Positions 34,422 through 47,235 of a stretch of DNA of 64,000 nt are shown one piece after another. Both the position numbers and the translations under genes were made by a program. This stretch comes from Tipula vernalis (taxonomy: Eukaryota > Arthropoda > Insecta > Diptera > Tipulidae). The first letter of the stretch is position 1. Each line of letters opens with the position of its first letter. Under the pieces are notes generated by a model, which saw only the letters and a program-made list of their open reading frames with translations, was not told the origin of the DNA and made no database searches. The DNA is taken from NCBI GenBank assembly GCA_958295665.1, contig OY282558.1:357371010-357435009 (forward strand), given 5' to 3'.

Positions 34422-35185
34422 TACACTAAGGCGCAATACACCAAATAAAACTATATGGCCTTAGCTCAATAACCGTTCAATGAAATAACGTATCCCTATA
34501 TTATATTCATTTTCAAATGGTCAAATTTTTAAATAAGAGTACAAAAAACAAAGACAAAAATTAATATGTAGCTATTAATAGCTTTTCTATTCGTTTGAGA
34601 AAAACAGGGCTTACCACTCAATTTAACTTCACAATAATATAAGTATGTAAATAACATCAATTTGGATATTCGTTAGTAAATAATTTTATAATTTACAAAG
34701 TATTTATACATAATATGTATATATATTACATATATAAAACATTAATTTGTTATATAACGTATAATTTGTTATGTAACTATAGCTAAATACAAGATGAATT
34801 AAACAGTACTTTTATAATATAACAGCGTTAATTTTTAGAAGTGTCTTCCCCTGTTGTAGTTTAAGCAAACAAACTGAAACAACCATACAAACATGTACCG
34901 TCTTTCTTCTTTATTCGTATTTTGTATCGTTTCAAACGTATCTACGCAGTGCAAAGTTTATCGTCATTCTTTCCTTTGGACAATTGTGAAGTGCAGGATA
35001 TTAACGTACATAATTTTTTATATATTTCTTATAAATACTTTTATTGTGAGATTTTATTTTATTTAATATAAAAAATATATTTAGGTATATAAAAAGTGAA
35101 AAAGAAGTTTAAAAAAAAGTGAAATTTACAGTTTAGTTATTATAAGATCCTTGTTCCATGTGATTTTTATCCATTGTTTGTTCCG

Positions 35186-37413
35186 ATGGATTTTTGTTTT
35201 GTTAAGATTAACTTTAAAGGGGTTGTTAATTATGTTAAAATAATAAAACACGAGGAAACATGGGAATATAAAGATTTTATTTTATCAGGTAAGTTGTAAA
35301 TATTTAATTCTAATAATACTAATTAAGTATTCGAATTATTTTCGGTGGTTCCCGTTATTATTTTTCTTTATTGTGACGCTTACTATTTTTTTCCTATGTG
35401 ATGGAAGATTGCATCATAATTTCATTTTCTTTTTGATTTATGATAATACATTGCATCGTATCAGCTGTGAAAAAAATAAATGTGCGTGTCTCTCGGAAAT
35501 ATCCATTTGATCAATGTATTTGTAATCAAATTTTTTTAATTGAATTATAATTTTATATGATTTTATTTTCAGCGTCTATATATGCTAATATTTCTGCATA
35601 TGATATCGACTACTTTACAGATTTGCAAGGTGTTAGAATTTGTGAGGAGGATTTTGTAGATATCGTTACTGAACGAAAAACTCATCCGGAATTTCAGTTA
35701 AAAATAGTTTTGAAAACCCATGATAATAGTACCATTATTATATAAATGTATTGAATTTAAAAAAAATTTTAATTTCTTTATTGATACAATAGAATTACCT
35801 GAAATTCAAGCAACACCATTGATTCGTCAAAATTGCCGGTTAGGTTATCTAATGCATATAAATGCAAAAGTATGTAATTTATTTGAATAATTAATTTAAA
35901 ATTCCCTGAAATAACTTTAATATTTCTAATTACAGGATTTAGAAGATTTTATTTTACAAACTCAAAACGCGTACGTATTGAGCAAAAAACCTATAAACGG
36001 CGGGTCACCGAAAGGCCTTTCGGATACAGAAAGACGGGCGATAATAAGGGAGGGTGTGGATTATCTAGTATTTAAATTTAGTACTTATCATCCCGATCCA
36101 GCACACACCACGGCGCTGGCGCTAGCTATTGTGGAATTATTTCCACAATTAAAAACTAAACAGAAAGATAACGGAGGAATAGTATAAAATTAAAAAATTA
36201 ATTAAAAAAATCTTAAAACTTAGAGCACCTATACTTTTATTATTTATTAGGACGCTTTATATGATAGAAAAAAAAAATCGCAGGTATGTTATATCAAGAT
36301 TAAACCGGGTACGCCAAAAATCATATGCATTAGAACATGCCACTGGGAAAAACAGTCGGAAACGCAATGTAGCAGGATCATTAATTTCAACGGAAACTAA
36401 ACCAGCTTTTGACATAGACAGTGACGAAAATTTTTTGATTTTAAAAAATTTAAACGTAACTACTCAGAAAGATTTAATCAAACAGAAACTTCTCGAAACT
36501 TTGAGTGTGCGCATCGATATTTTACGGTCGTCACCTGAAATTGGAAAATTCTCAAAACAATTTCCCTTTTTTTATACATCTCCCGATCTGGTAAGAGTAA
36601 TCAGTTGAATTATACTCTATTTAATAATCTCTATTCATGTGTATTAATAATTATTCATTTTTTGTTTACTATTCCAGATTCTATATGACTTCGAAATACG
36701 GTATTCCGAGAAACATCAACATTTTATAAACAAATGGAAAATTTGTTCACCACATATTAAACAAATTTTTATGGAAATTAGAGGGCCGCATTTTAAAAGC
36801 TTACCTGAGATTGAAGGTAAGATAGATCAGCTAAAGAATAATACACATACTAATAAATTTAAATTCTACTTAGAATTATTGCCTTCGATGCAAGACTTTT
36901 TTTACCTTCTAAATATATTACCACAAGTCGTAGCAGGTAAATCATCAGCCAATATCCAACGGGAACGATTCTCCATAAACAAAGTATTAGTGTTTAGAAC
37001 GGTAAGATTTTACTTATCTCTTATATTGGGAACTTACAACATATAACAAAAATGTATTTATACTGGTTTTCTATTTAAATTCACAGCTTAATCTTCCTCC
37101 TGAAGAACTAATCGCATCTGAATTGGGACATCCCTATATAATTGCTGAAGGTGACAATAAATCAGCGATATCACAATATCATCTTTGCATAGAAAGAGAG
37201 CTGATAATCTTACCAGGAAATTTTACTTTCATTGAAGCCGTTGATTTATTGTTTAAATCGCACTTTGTGTTTAGGCTACATTTTGCTGATAGTTTAAAAA
37301 CATTTTGGACATTCATCGCTTACTATTTTTATGAAATTGAAGATGCAGGAACTATCACGTCCAGGATTAAGGAAATATATTGCAAATTAGATCTAATAAC
37401 AGGTGTTAATTAA
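35186..37413 (+). CDS. EnSpm-like element gene A (spliced, function unknown)
   Basis: Exon-like blocks with GT...AG borders on one strand: an ATG block near 35186-35289; 35573 to about 35740; about 35810-35870; 35938-36185; 36250-36596; 36679-37001; 37087-37413. Readable segments include GLSDTERRAIIREGVDYLV, HTTALALAIVELFPQLK, ERFSINKVLVFRT and HPYIIAEGDNKSAI, ending with FKSHFVFRLHFADSLKTFW. I know this type only as uncharacterised proteins in animal genomes that accompany EnSpm-like transposases; the role is unknown. One frame change falls in an A10 run near 36270. The first splice join is not in phase by my reading, so the exact start and the first junction are uncertain. Confidence 0.6.
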
Positions 37414-37480
37414 CATTTTTTCATTAATTTTTTTTATAAACATAAATCATTTCCTTTTCTATCTTAATATACTAGCAAAA

Positions 37481-39889
37481 ATGTATTTTTGCTATTTCTG
37501 TAATGAGGTATTTGCTGAATTAAATAAATTAATACTTCACCTAAAATATCAAGAATTCGTAAAAGAAAAGTCTAGCATCAAAATTAAATGTGTCAAAGAA
37601 AAGAATTGTGATTGCACCTTCCAGATTTTTTGTGCCCTAAAAAAACATTTAAACAAATCTCACATTCTGGAAATAAATAATCCATTAGCCGACTCAAACG
37701 AGGCTGTATGTACTATAGCTTCTTTGGAAAAAATAGAGGACGTTTATATTCATAACGATCGTTTAGACAAATCTTCAGAGCTTGAAATTAAAACTCCAAC
37801 TTTAAGTGACTTTGAAAACGCAATGAAATGTTTCTATGCCAAACTTAATCTATTAGGGTTACCAGAGCAAACAATGACAGATGTTTTCTGCCAAACCAAA
37901 ATCATAACTGATATCGGCATTAATTTTATATCCGCATCATCCCAAATTAACACGACATTTAATAAAATTAAAATTTCTGAAACTATGAAAAATTTTTGCT
38001 CGAAATATAAACGCAAAAAACTGTTCTTAGAAAATTCTTTTTATATAGAACCACAACAAATTCCAATTGGATTTAGGTGGGAGAGGAGGTTTAATGGAGA
38101 ATCATTCACTTACTCAAGAAAACTTGTTCAAAATTTTTTTCAATTTATACCAATTACAAAGACATTAACGACAATTTTTAAAAATTCCAGTTTTCGTAAC
38201 TTATTTAGAGATTTCAATGTTTCTCACAGTTGCACTAGTTTAATTTACAAATTTGGCTGTTGCGGAGATCGTTTTCAGTCCATTAAGAAGGATTTTGTTA
38301 ACGAAGCGAAAGTTTTAATTCAGCTGTACTACGACGACTTTGAAGTTGCTAGGGTACTTGGCAGTAAGACGATAGTTTATAAAGTAGGCGGTATATATTT
38401 TACAATCGTAAACAGTCCAACAAATCTAAAATCCAACCTACAAAATATATTTTTAGTAAGCCTTTTTTACGTAAACGATCTCCATGGCGATTTTAATTTA
38501 AATTCAATTTTACAACCAATTGTAGCAGATATCAAAATCTTGGAAAATGATGGTATATTTATAGATAAACTCGGTTTGGTTTCAGGAACAATACTTTCCT
38601 TATCTCATGATAATCTGGCGGCAAATGACCTAATTGGTTTTACTAAATCTTTCTCCGCTAAATTTTTTTGCCGATTTTGTATTATGCCTAGCGGAGAAAC
38701 AAAAAAATCAACTACTGAAGATCTAAAATTGCTTAGAACAGATGACTGTTACACTATTTTATGCGATCAACCGCCATTGAGAAAGTTAAAAATGATGGAA
38801 ACCCAAGGTATTAGTCGCAATTCAGTATTGAACGATTTAAAATACTTTCACTCTATTAAAAACCATAGTGTGGATCTATTACATGATGGTTTAGAAGGCT
38901 TTGTTGTATTAGTATTGAAATATCAATTTGAATTCTTTATCGAACAGAAAGTTTTAACTAACATTGATAAAATAAATAATTGTATATCTGCTTATAATTT
39001 TTGATTCATTGATCGAAGAAATAAACCATCGAACATTAACCTGGAAAAAAGTAATTTAGGACAAAATGCCATACAGGTATTATGCCTAGCTACACATTTT
39101 CCGTTTATTTTTGACAGGTTTTAAGATCAAGCTCACCAATGTCAATGGAAAGCTGTGCTTAGTGTTATTGAAATAATAATAATTTTATTTCGCCATGAAT
39201 TAACTGATAGTGACATAAAACATCTACAAAGTATAATAACTTCTCATTTGGAATCGATAAAAACTACGTTCAAAAAAGATTTGACACCAAAACAACACTT
39301 CCTTCTGCATTATCCCACTGTCATCAGGCAAATGGGTCCTGTTATCCATTTGTGGACAATGCGGTACGAAGGCAAACATCGTTATTTTAAAACAAATATA
39401 ACACCTAATTTTATAAATATCTGTCAATCGTTTGCTAAAAGGCACCAACAAATGATGAGTAATGTTTGGGCAAATTCAACAGTTAAAACCCAAAGTCAAA
39501 AGGGGAAAAAATCGTTATATAATTCTAATATTAGTTACAATTGTCTTGATAGGTTTTCTAGACCAATTTTTAGTTTATCATATTTTATCAGTGACTTTCA
39601 TTATAAGAAAGGTTTCTGCATTTTGAAAGAAAAATCATCCCACCAATTAATTCATGTATATAAAATAATTGATATTCTTGACTGTAATAACGAAATATAC
39701 TTCCTTATGAGTGAATTTATTGGAATTTATGATAAATTCTACTGTGGGTATCAATTAATCAAAAAAAACTCAAGTCCTATTTGTCTTAATTTTAATTCAT
39801 TACAGTACAAAAAAGCTTATGAAAAACATTTTGTATGTAAAACTAAAAATTTTTATTTAATTGGATGCAATGTGCAATTGATTTAATTT
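37481..39889 (+). pseudogene. EnSpm-like element gene B: zinc-finger transposase, two in-frame stops
   Basis: Single-exon reading frame of about 800 codons. I chose the ATG at 37481 because it starts directly before a C2H2-like finger (MYFCYFCNEVFAEL...H), with a second finger C...C...H...H at about residues 35-60. Later blocks are LIQLYYDDFEV, NDLIGFTKSFSAKFFCRFC, HSVDLLHDGLEGFV and, after the stops, KQHFLLHYPTVIRQMGPVIH and LWTMRYEGKHRYFK. The D-LHD-LEG and RYEGKH blocks resemble the conserved core and C-terminal region of animal EnSpm-type transposases. TGA at 39002 and TAA at 39122 interrupt the frame, which is otherwise continuous, so the copy is probably inactive. The catalytic residues are not established. 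Confidence 0.7.
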
Positions 39890-40620
39890 TGATTAAATAT
39901 ATAAAATGTATTGTTTAGATTGCGACCTTACAAAAATCAAATTGAAATAGCAATTACAAGGTATAATTAAACTTAAATTAAGAATAGTTATTATATGAAG
40001 TGTAATCAATAATAATTTTATTGAATTTTAATTATATTAAATTATTACATTTTAATTATTTGAATTTTAAATAATTTTATTTTATATTTTATTATTATTA
40101 TTTAATAAATAAATATATGTCGAATGAATATAATTCACTTAGTTTTATTACAACCAGTGCGTTCTGAGGATGATTTCATATTTGATACATCTTGATCTCG
40201 TTTACGATGCAACTTGATACATAATTTGTTGTGTTTCGATATAACTAATATCGTATATTATTTAAATGCAATCATAGTTGCAAAACGATACAGGACACAT
40301 CGAAGCAATTCAGATACAAATTATAACAGATTACGATGCAAACTGCACCATAATTTCAATAAACACGTATTGCATCAAATTTCAAAATAACATGCATCGG
40401 AAAAACCTTGATGCAAATTGTTCTGTAAATCGTTGCAGGTAGTATCATATATAATTTTAATGTAATTTGTATCGAAATTGGGAGCATCATCAACTCTTTT
40501 TTTTTGGCACAAAGCGTAAATCGAAAAACGAAGCTAGTTTGCGCTGGAGTCATATACGAAACTATTTGCATCGCATATCAAATTTTTTTTCGAGTGTGTA
40601 TCTATTCCAGAACTTTCCAG

Positions 40621-40895
40621 TGTTGCCCAACTTTTTAGCACAAGTGCACATAATCATTCGAAATTTAAAGGGTAGTCCATACAAAATCCAAAAAGATCAA
40701 CAGCTTACAGATATACCTAAAGTTAATCAACTTGGTTTTATGCAAAACGTTTTGGAACACCTTAACGGAGATTATATCTCGAGGGATATCTGGTTTAGCG
40801 ATGAAGCACACTATACTAAATCAAATATGATGTCAGAGAACTCGAAGAATCGCCATTACACTGTAACGAAACCGTTAGATTTCGTTATGATATCA
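40621..40895 (+). pseudogene. Tc3/mariner-like transposase fragment (SDEAH region)
   Basis: A plus frame ends GDYISRDIWFSDEAHYTKSN and continues to a short tail. The W-SDEAH block is the first catalytic aspartate region of Tc3/IS630-type insect transposases. The upstream part (SPYKIQKDQQLTD) also fits that family. It starts immediately after the right end of the EnSpm-like element and carries no other catalytic block. Confidence 0.6.
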
Positions 40896-40899
40896 TAAT

Positions 40900-42799
40900 A
40901 TCAGAGGTCCGGTGCGGTATAATTAGCCGGCTATAGGGTTGGGAGGTATCCAGACATAATGCTTGAATAACCGCAAAGATGAAAATCAACGAAAATGATC
41001 AAAGAACTAGAAAAAAAAAATAAACGATGTCTGTCACATCTTCAGGAGCTAATGAAATTATAAATTGGATGCAGTTGTTCTAGATGACACGATGTCTGCT
41101 ACGAGGGGACCCTCAGACCACTCGACTACCTCAGGGGACCGAAATCGTCATCTATTGGAAACAACTAACACATATGTCGTGTCGTTCTCTCAGACAGCCT
41201 GTCAGGAGAGAACGGCACGACCGGAAGATTATGGAAGTACCGACCAAGTAGACAGAACCTTAGCACAAACACCCATTAAGAACCCCTAGTCACACCCTAC
41301 TCACTCCTAACGGTTTTTGACCGGACCAATAGAAAAAAATAGCAAAAATAAAAATACAGATAAAGGTTATATATAGAATTAAAGGAAGAAAGAAAAAAAC
41401 ATATGGAAGAAAACTACAAATAAGTGAGAATGTCGATTAACTAAAATGGCCTTGCTTAAAACAAGCCAAGGTCATCACTTGAATCAAAGTGGAAACGCGA
41501 TTGCAACAGTAAGTTAATCAGCCAAGGCCAACTCACATGAAATAGGCTATTATAATTAAGAATTAACAAGGTTATACAACAGGAAAACAAAAATCCCCCG
41601 ATAGAATATGAGAATTATAAATATTTAATCTAATAAAATAATTTACTTTAATTTCGTTTTTTTTTTCTCGACAAAAATCCACAGTACCTGAGGAATCTAG
41701 CCTTGAAGATCCCATCTGCTACCGCTACCGACGCAGGTTCTCTCTCACCATCTCACCACCATTAGCTGACGGGGTTACTGTAAAATACTAAACGCACCCG
41801 CATGATTGCCTGGGTCGCCGCAAAGTACCACAAACGGGTAACTTAGTTGACAGGGTCGCGTCAGACTGAAGACAAAGGCTTGGTCTTATTTCTATAAACT
41901 TTTTTTGTTTCTTTGTTTTCTTGTACTGTTATCAACGACCACACACCAAAGCCGATATCCCACTTTTGAACCTATATAACATAGCAATTTTCAATGAAAA
42001 ACTTCACAAAGCGGATTGTTCACATCACAGAAACCAAAAAATATTCCATACAGTAAAATATTGCACTTTTCGTGTTCACACGACAATTTTTTACTGTCAC
42101 CTTAAATTTATTAAACGAATTTATTCACCAACTAAGTTTATATATGTTCGTTCCTATTTATAAGGAAACGGTTATGCCATAATGCACTACCAGGCCATAA
42201 GGGAAAAAAACAAACAAGCTGCACAGTATAAATATCATTTTTAGATATTATTCATTGGCCCCCCGACCTTAAGCAAAAAGATATTACAAACACAATGTGT
42301 CCAAACAGCACTGAACTTCTTATAAAAAAAAACTTGCCAAATCAAATATGTCACACGGCAGTAATATAACAGAAAAAAATATATATGGCCACAGCGCACT
42401 AAATTTTTTATTAATATTTATTTATTTATGATTTACTTTTAACTATCAACAAAAAAAAAAACAAAAAAAAAAAAAAAACGCAAGTTTAGGTTATACAGTC
42501 TGCGACCAGACTACACGATACTCCCGAATTGATTGACCTTTTTTTTTGTTTCATTTCTCACAAAAATTTCGTTTTTGATGGCAATAAATTACTATTGTTT
42601 CCTTACACGAATTTTCTTGCTCTCAATATTGTTGCAATCACAGTCACCAAAAGTACCAAAACATGGCCCATAAAGTCAAATATGACAATTACTCTCCCTC
42701 AAAACACATGACACAATATGACAAATATTCTCCCTTAAAATAAGACAAATATTCTCCCTCACAACAAAAAAGTCAATAATAATGAGGGGTAATATACCT
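40900..42799. other. No recognised gene; GC-richer and repetitive patches
   Basis: A GC-richer stretch at 41030-41310 is open for 74 codons without a known motif. Near 42640-42765 the phrase ATTCTCCCTTAAAA / ACAAATATTCTCCCTCA is repeated about three times. Parts look like decayed LTR or UTR sequence, but I cannot assign them. Confidence 0.4.
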
Positions 42800-43094
42800 G
42801 TGGCAATAACCCAAAACAACATAACTCGAGTTAAGTAGTTTTTCAAATTTATTAAAATTCTAATTCATTGTATTCAAATGAATATTTTAATATAGTCGAT
42901 ATAATTTTATCGTATTTTTTAGTGTACAAATATCGTTAAAATCAAAAACTACACAATTCGTTTTTAATTTATATTGATGTGGCAAAAACCACATAACTCA
43001 AATTTCTGACTAGTGTTTATCATAAAGTAGAGTTGATGAGTTTTTCCATACTAACTTTTGAATCGTGAGTGTTATACAATATTAAAATCCAAGT

Positions 43095-45179
43095 ATGCAA
43101 GTAATGAGTAGATCCACACGGATGGTAGCATTAGCTTCTAAAGAAGCTAAGAATATACAGTATGACAATGCACAAATAAATAACCAAGATCCCACCGTTC
43201 CTGAATATTTAGATAATAATATTCAAAATGAACGGTTTGGTTCGCATGTTCGGTCGTCGGATTTTCTGCTGCCTGAAATTGCTCAGAATCTTGAATCAAA
43301 TATAAATGACGGCAAACTTGGTGAAGAAGTTATTTGCGAAGATGACCCATTCCAAAATAATGATGATTCTGATGCTGACCCAAACTACATACCATCTTCT
43401 AATCAATCGGACGATGATAAAGTAATGGAATTTCTTGCCGAACAAATTGAACGCAATTTAGATGGAGGTAGTAATTAAGAAAAAGTTACTGCTGAGGTTA
43501 CTAATGCCAACGAAAGTAATGAAAAGCCATCTTCAGGCAAGATGTATTTAAAAACCATTAAATGGAAGCGCAATTCCGGCAGTCTTATATTTCTTCAAGC
43601 GAGCGATCAGTCAATTCACGAGAATGCAAATCATTAGACAAATGTCGAAAGGATTGCCAAACGAAGTTGGCGTACGATCAACAAAAAACTATTTTCCATC
43701 AATATTGGAATTTAAAATCCTACAATTTACGAAGCGCTTTCTTGTCGGGTTTGATAGAAATCCAGAATAAAATATTTCAAACATTACAAAAAAAAATCAA
43801 TGAAAATACGAAACTACTCGTGTTATTACTTTGTTAAAGTTAGCACTGATAAGATTTCAGTGTGCAAGAATTATTTCAAAATAACTTTTGAAGAAACTGA
43901 CGGTATTATACGAACTGTCGCAAACAAAAAATTTCATTCTCCGGGATCATCTATCCCATCCGATAAATGTGGTGCGAGAATCCCTTTGAATTTAACATCC
44001 AATGAAAAAATTAATGTAATAAAAGCTCATGTGAACTCATTTCCACCTTATGAGAGTCACTATACCAGAAGAGATACTTCTAAAAGGTAACATATTCCTC
44101 CAACAATTGTTTACTGTTTTAACATTAAAGTTTCTAATTACAATATATTTTTTTTAGATATTTCCATAGTGATTTATCTATCACAAAAATGTTTCAGCTG
44201 TATATTGAAAAGTCGAAATTTTCGGAAGTATTTCATACAATGCGAATCAAATTTAAATCGCCCCAAAACCGACACATGCCATAAATGTGATACGTTTGCA
44301 GCAAAGATAACTGTAGCAGAAAACGAAGATCAAAAGCAAGTGATTCTTGAAGAACAACGCAAACCCCATGCGTTAGCAGATGAGGCCTACACATCAAAGC
44401 AGCGCGATAAAGTCCTAGCAGCGAGTGATCCGACTGAAACTAAAATATTTGCTTTTGATTTGCAGCAATACCTACCTACCCCTAATATGACGACATCAAT
44501 AATCATTATGGAGATATAATTGAACAGTCCATGACTGTTATTCAAATGCATCAATCGGTCGCATTGAAATTGCATCATGCCTCCTCACTCATTTAAATGT
44601 TCTGCCAAATACTCCAAAGCTTATCATATTTTATAGTGACTGTTGCACTGACCAAAACAGAAATTCCTTCGTAGGAACAACGCTTTTCACATACATGCTA
44701 GATAATCCACAAAGTAAATTCACAAAGACCATAAATTTCTAGTACCGGGCCACACCCACATGGAGTGCGACAGCGACCATGCCGCAATCGAACGAGAAAA
44801 GAAACGGAGTAGCGTAAAAATCTACGAGCCAAGAGATTGGTTTCAATTTGTACGTTCTGTCGCAACTCGGTTTCTCGTACATGAAATGGTGCAAGATCAC
44901 ATTTATGATTTCCCTGCGTTAAATTATATATAAAACTACATACAATGAAGACGAACCATTTAAGATTCTTAACATAGCTCGCCGCGGATTTAAAAATCAT
45001 ACTCGACACGACCTTGCACAATGCTACAAAAGCCAGTTGAAGATGTTGGATGCTAAAAAACGGGATTTATTAGATATTTTGCCACTTTTAGATCCTTTGG
45101 TTCACGATTTCTATCCGAATTTAAACAGAGAACCACAGATAGACAAGCATCCAGATTTAACAGAAGAAGATGATTGTTA
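43095..45179 (+). pseudogene. Unclassified transposase-like gene (YSD-C..QNRN family), decayed
   Basis: The first 127-codon frame is acidic (DDPFQNNDDSDADPNYIPSS). Next is ECKSLDKCRKDCQTKL followed by IFHQYWNL, then HVNSFPPYESHYTRRDTSKR. A 71-bp intron with GT...AG borders (44087-44157) joins this in phase to YFHSDLSITKMFQLY. Then come RPKTDTCHKCDTFAAKI, FAFDLQQYLPTPNMTTS, and a FYSDCCTDQNRNSFVG block near 44630-44670. The end is KKRDLLDILPLLDPLVHDFY. This series matches a large group of uncharacterised insect proteins. The YSD..C..QN block looks like an RNase H-fold catalytic strand, so a DDE-type transposase is plausible but not shown. Several frameshifts and stops. Confidence 0.62.
44087..44157 (+). 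other. Intron in the YSD-C..QNRN gene
   Basis: GTAACATATTCC donor and a T8-AG acceptor. Removing the 71 bases joins the TSKR and YFHSDLS segments in one frame, which is the order seen in the protein family. Confidence 0.7.
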
Positions 45180-45643
45180 AATTGCTTTATTTTGATTATG
45201 GTGGTATACCTAAGTAATAACAATTTCGAATTGAATTAATTGTGAATAAACGAATTTTTAATAAACTCTAATAAAACACATTAAATAAAATCATTTTTTA
45301 TTTTAAACTCGACAAACCCAAATAACTCGAGTTAAGTAAAAATAGTAAAGGAAACATGTTTTCTTAAAACGACAACAGTATAGTTATGCGGGATTTATTA
45401 AAAATTTGAATTATCCGAAACAGGATATTTTGGAAAAATCGTGAAAATGACATATTTTGGGAATATTTATGGGAAAATTTAAACGCAAACTTTTTTTTTA
45501 CAAATAAAATAACAAAATCCATAAAGTTCAAAATAATCAAACCACAAACCTTCTTTCAGACCAATTCGAAACTTTAAACTGATTTATCCCAAAATCCTCT
45601 TTTTCGAGTTATTTACTCGAAGTTACTTTTGGGTAAATGCCAC

Positions 45644-46639
45644 GAATCAGAATTGCTAGTACCAAATGTTAAAGATATGACGCATCAATCCATTCATGAT
45701 CAGTAATCATACAGACATCAACAATGACGCACGACATAAAAGATTCACAATAACACCCTCAAAAGGTAACTGTTTGGGGTGTTTTATTAGCTAAAGGTAT
45801 TGTAATGATTGTTGTACGAGGAACACTTTATTCCAACACTATATCAATGGGATAAAATGAAATTAACGATGCATTGGTGCTCTGAAGAAGAAATCTACAC
45901 TATCTGATTCTAACCCTCACAATCAAATAGTATTAATAAAATACTTAAGAGAATTTGTAACACACCAAAAAAAAACATTTTATGAGGGTATAAAGTTGTC
46001 AAACTCGGTTTACATGTAAAAATTGAACATCGAACTATTTTCTGGGGATTACAAGTTACGGCGATCGTTCAGAGATATTTTTGTAAGTGTGGTGGATGAA
46101 GGCAAAAAAATTGAATGGAATACATTAAAACCAAATTTTAATGTCGGCTCTACGTGGGAAACAGCTGCTGTAAAATGAGTCGAAGTGAAGTTAATAAAAA
46201 CTTATTTACAGATCAATAAATATGTACGCGTACCAATTGTAAAGATCTTCGTAAATTGTGCGACCAATCAGATGAAATCATACGTGCGTTTAGGCACTGG
46301 GTGCAGAACAAGAAAAATAAAATCCTTAGCGTATCCAATTTATTTTCGAATAAAAACGATGATGACCCAAAGCAAACGTCGGCAAAGACAACATAAAAAT
46401 ATTCCACATCGAATTTCTAAACAATAGACGTGATCCAATGGGGTCATGTTTTTATGCTGAAACAAGATCAACTCAAAAAGCTATTCCCTGTCAAAATTCA
46501 ATTAACTCTAATAAAAATGCAATTAACTGTAATAAAGATCACTGGATAGCTTTTGGGTTTTCAGAAGACCCATATTTTTGGACCCATATTCCTGTATTCA
46601 ATCGAAAAAGTCACCCGTGTCTTTAGTATACAGTATTTA
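45644..46639. other. No recognised gene
   Basis: At 45745-45810 a plus reading QKVTVWGVLLAKGIV resembles the VTVW block of mariner/Tc3 transposases but stands alone. The rest of the interval has two 60-80-codon frames without known motifs. Confidence 0.4.
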
Positions 46640-47235
46640 AATTTTCAATTGAAATGAACTTTTCTATTTTATTCCTTATACAACTTCTGCCCATAAGTTA
46701 TCTTGATTGGGTTAATATTAGGGACCTTGCACCGGAAAAACAATCTTTTGATTCGTAAACCAATACTTCACTAAATTTGCAGTATGTTTAGATGGGATCG
46801 TAATCCTGTTGCAAAATAAATTAAACCAACATATTTTCAAAGGAATAAAGCTCCATTACATTTTGCAAGATATCTTTGTACGTATGTTTTGGTCCATTTG
46901 CTTATTAATTCTAAATATTTTGATAAACGTCGCGATAGGAAAGTCCGTCTAAGCATAATATTTGCACCTCTATGCTTTATGATGTTAATAGTGTATCTGG
47001 GACACAATCCTTTTTTTTGTGTATCTCGCTTACACCGTACCTTCCAACTCAAACAAACTAATCTTTAATTCGACGCTCCAGCGGACTTTTTCCAAATGGC
47101 CAACAGTTTGTGTAGGTATTGTTTTACAAAATTTAATTGTTCGTTTGAAATTTTGTTCGGAAAAAATTCGCTTTTTGTGTGCAATGCACCCACGCAACCC
47201 AGATTCAAATACCCGACGTCCAATAGCCCTGTCTA
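46640..47235 (-). pseudogene. Second Tc1-family transposase remnant
   Basis: The minus frame at 46837-47052 reads RYTINIIKHRGANIMLRRTF, the KYT.KHGG.S.M.WG.F block of Tc1 transposases. Further downstream in another frame it reads PSKHTANLVKYWF (the DNDPKHTA..V..W region with its aspartate lost), then FPVQGP and PNQDNLWAEV (the SPDLNPIENLW.E region). Different family member from the element at 10226. Its ends were not found. Confidence 0.7.

Larger units (their letters stand above)
33887..40598 (+). mobile_element. EnSpm/CACTA-like DNA transposon, 6.7 kb, two genes
   Basis: Left end CACACTTAAAAATG and right end, read inward, CACACTCGAAAAAA, with TA on both outer sides (33885-33886 and 40599-40600). 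Sub-terminal zones at 33900-34040, 35400-35465 and 40180-40440 hold many short TTGCATCG/CGATGCAA repeats. Inside, on the plus strand, are a spliced gene (about 35186-37413) and a zinc-finger transposase-like gene (37481-39889). CAC-type tips, 2-bp duplications, sub-terminal repeats and a two-gene plan fit EnSpm/CACTA. Confidence 0.75.
42800..45643 (+). mobile_element. DNA transposon-like element with GTGGCA ends
   Basis: Left end GTGGCAATAACCCAAAACAA (42800) pairs with the reverse complement of the right end, GTGGCATTTACCCAAAAGTA (45643). A second GTGGCAAAAACC copy lies inside the left end (42979). The motif ATAACTCGAGTTAAGTA is found directly repeated at 42820 and 45320, and a related TTATTTACTCGA form lies at the right end. 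One gene on the plus strand sits between. I found no convincing target duplication and cannot place it in a named superfamily. Confidence 0.6.

Noticed and set aside
41065..41289. 74-codon GC-richer frame
   Set aside because: No motif, no partner exons and no resemblance to a known family.
45745..45870. Possible mariner/Tc3 fragment (QKVTVWGVLLAKGIV)
   Set aside because: One short block without neighbours in the right order; chance similarity cannot be excluded.
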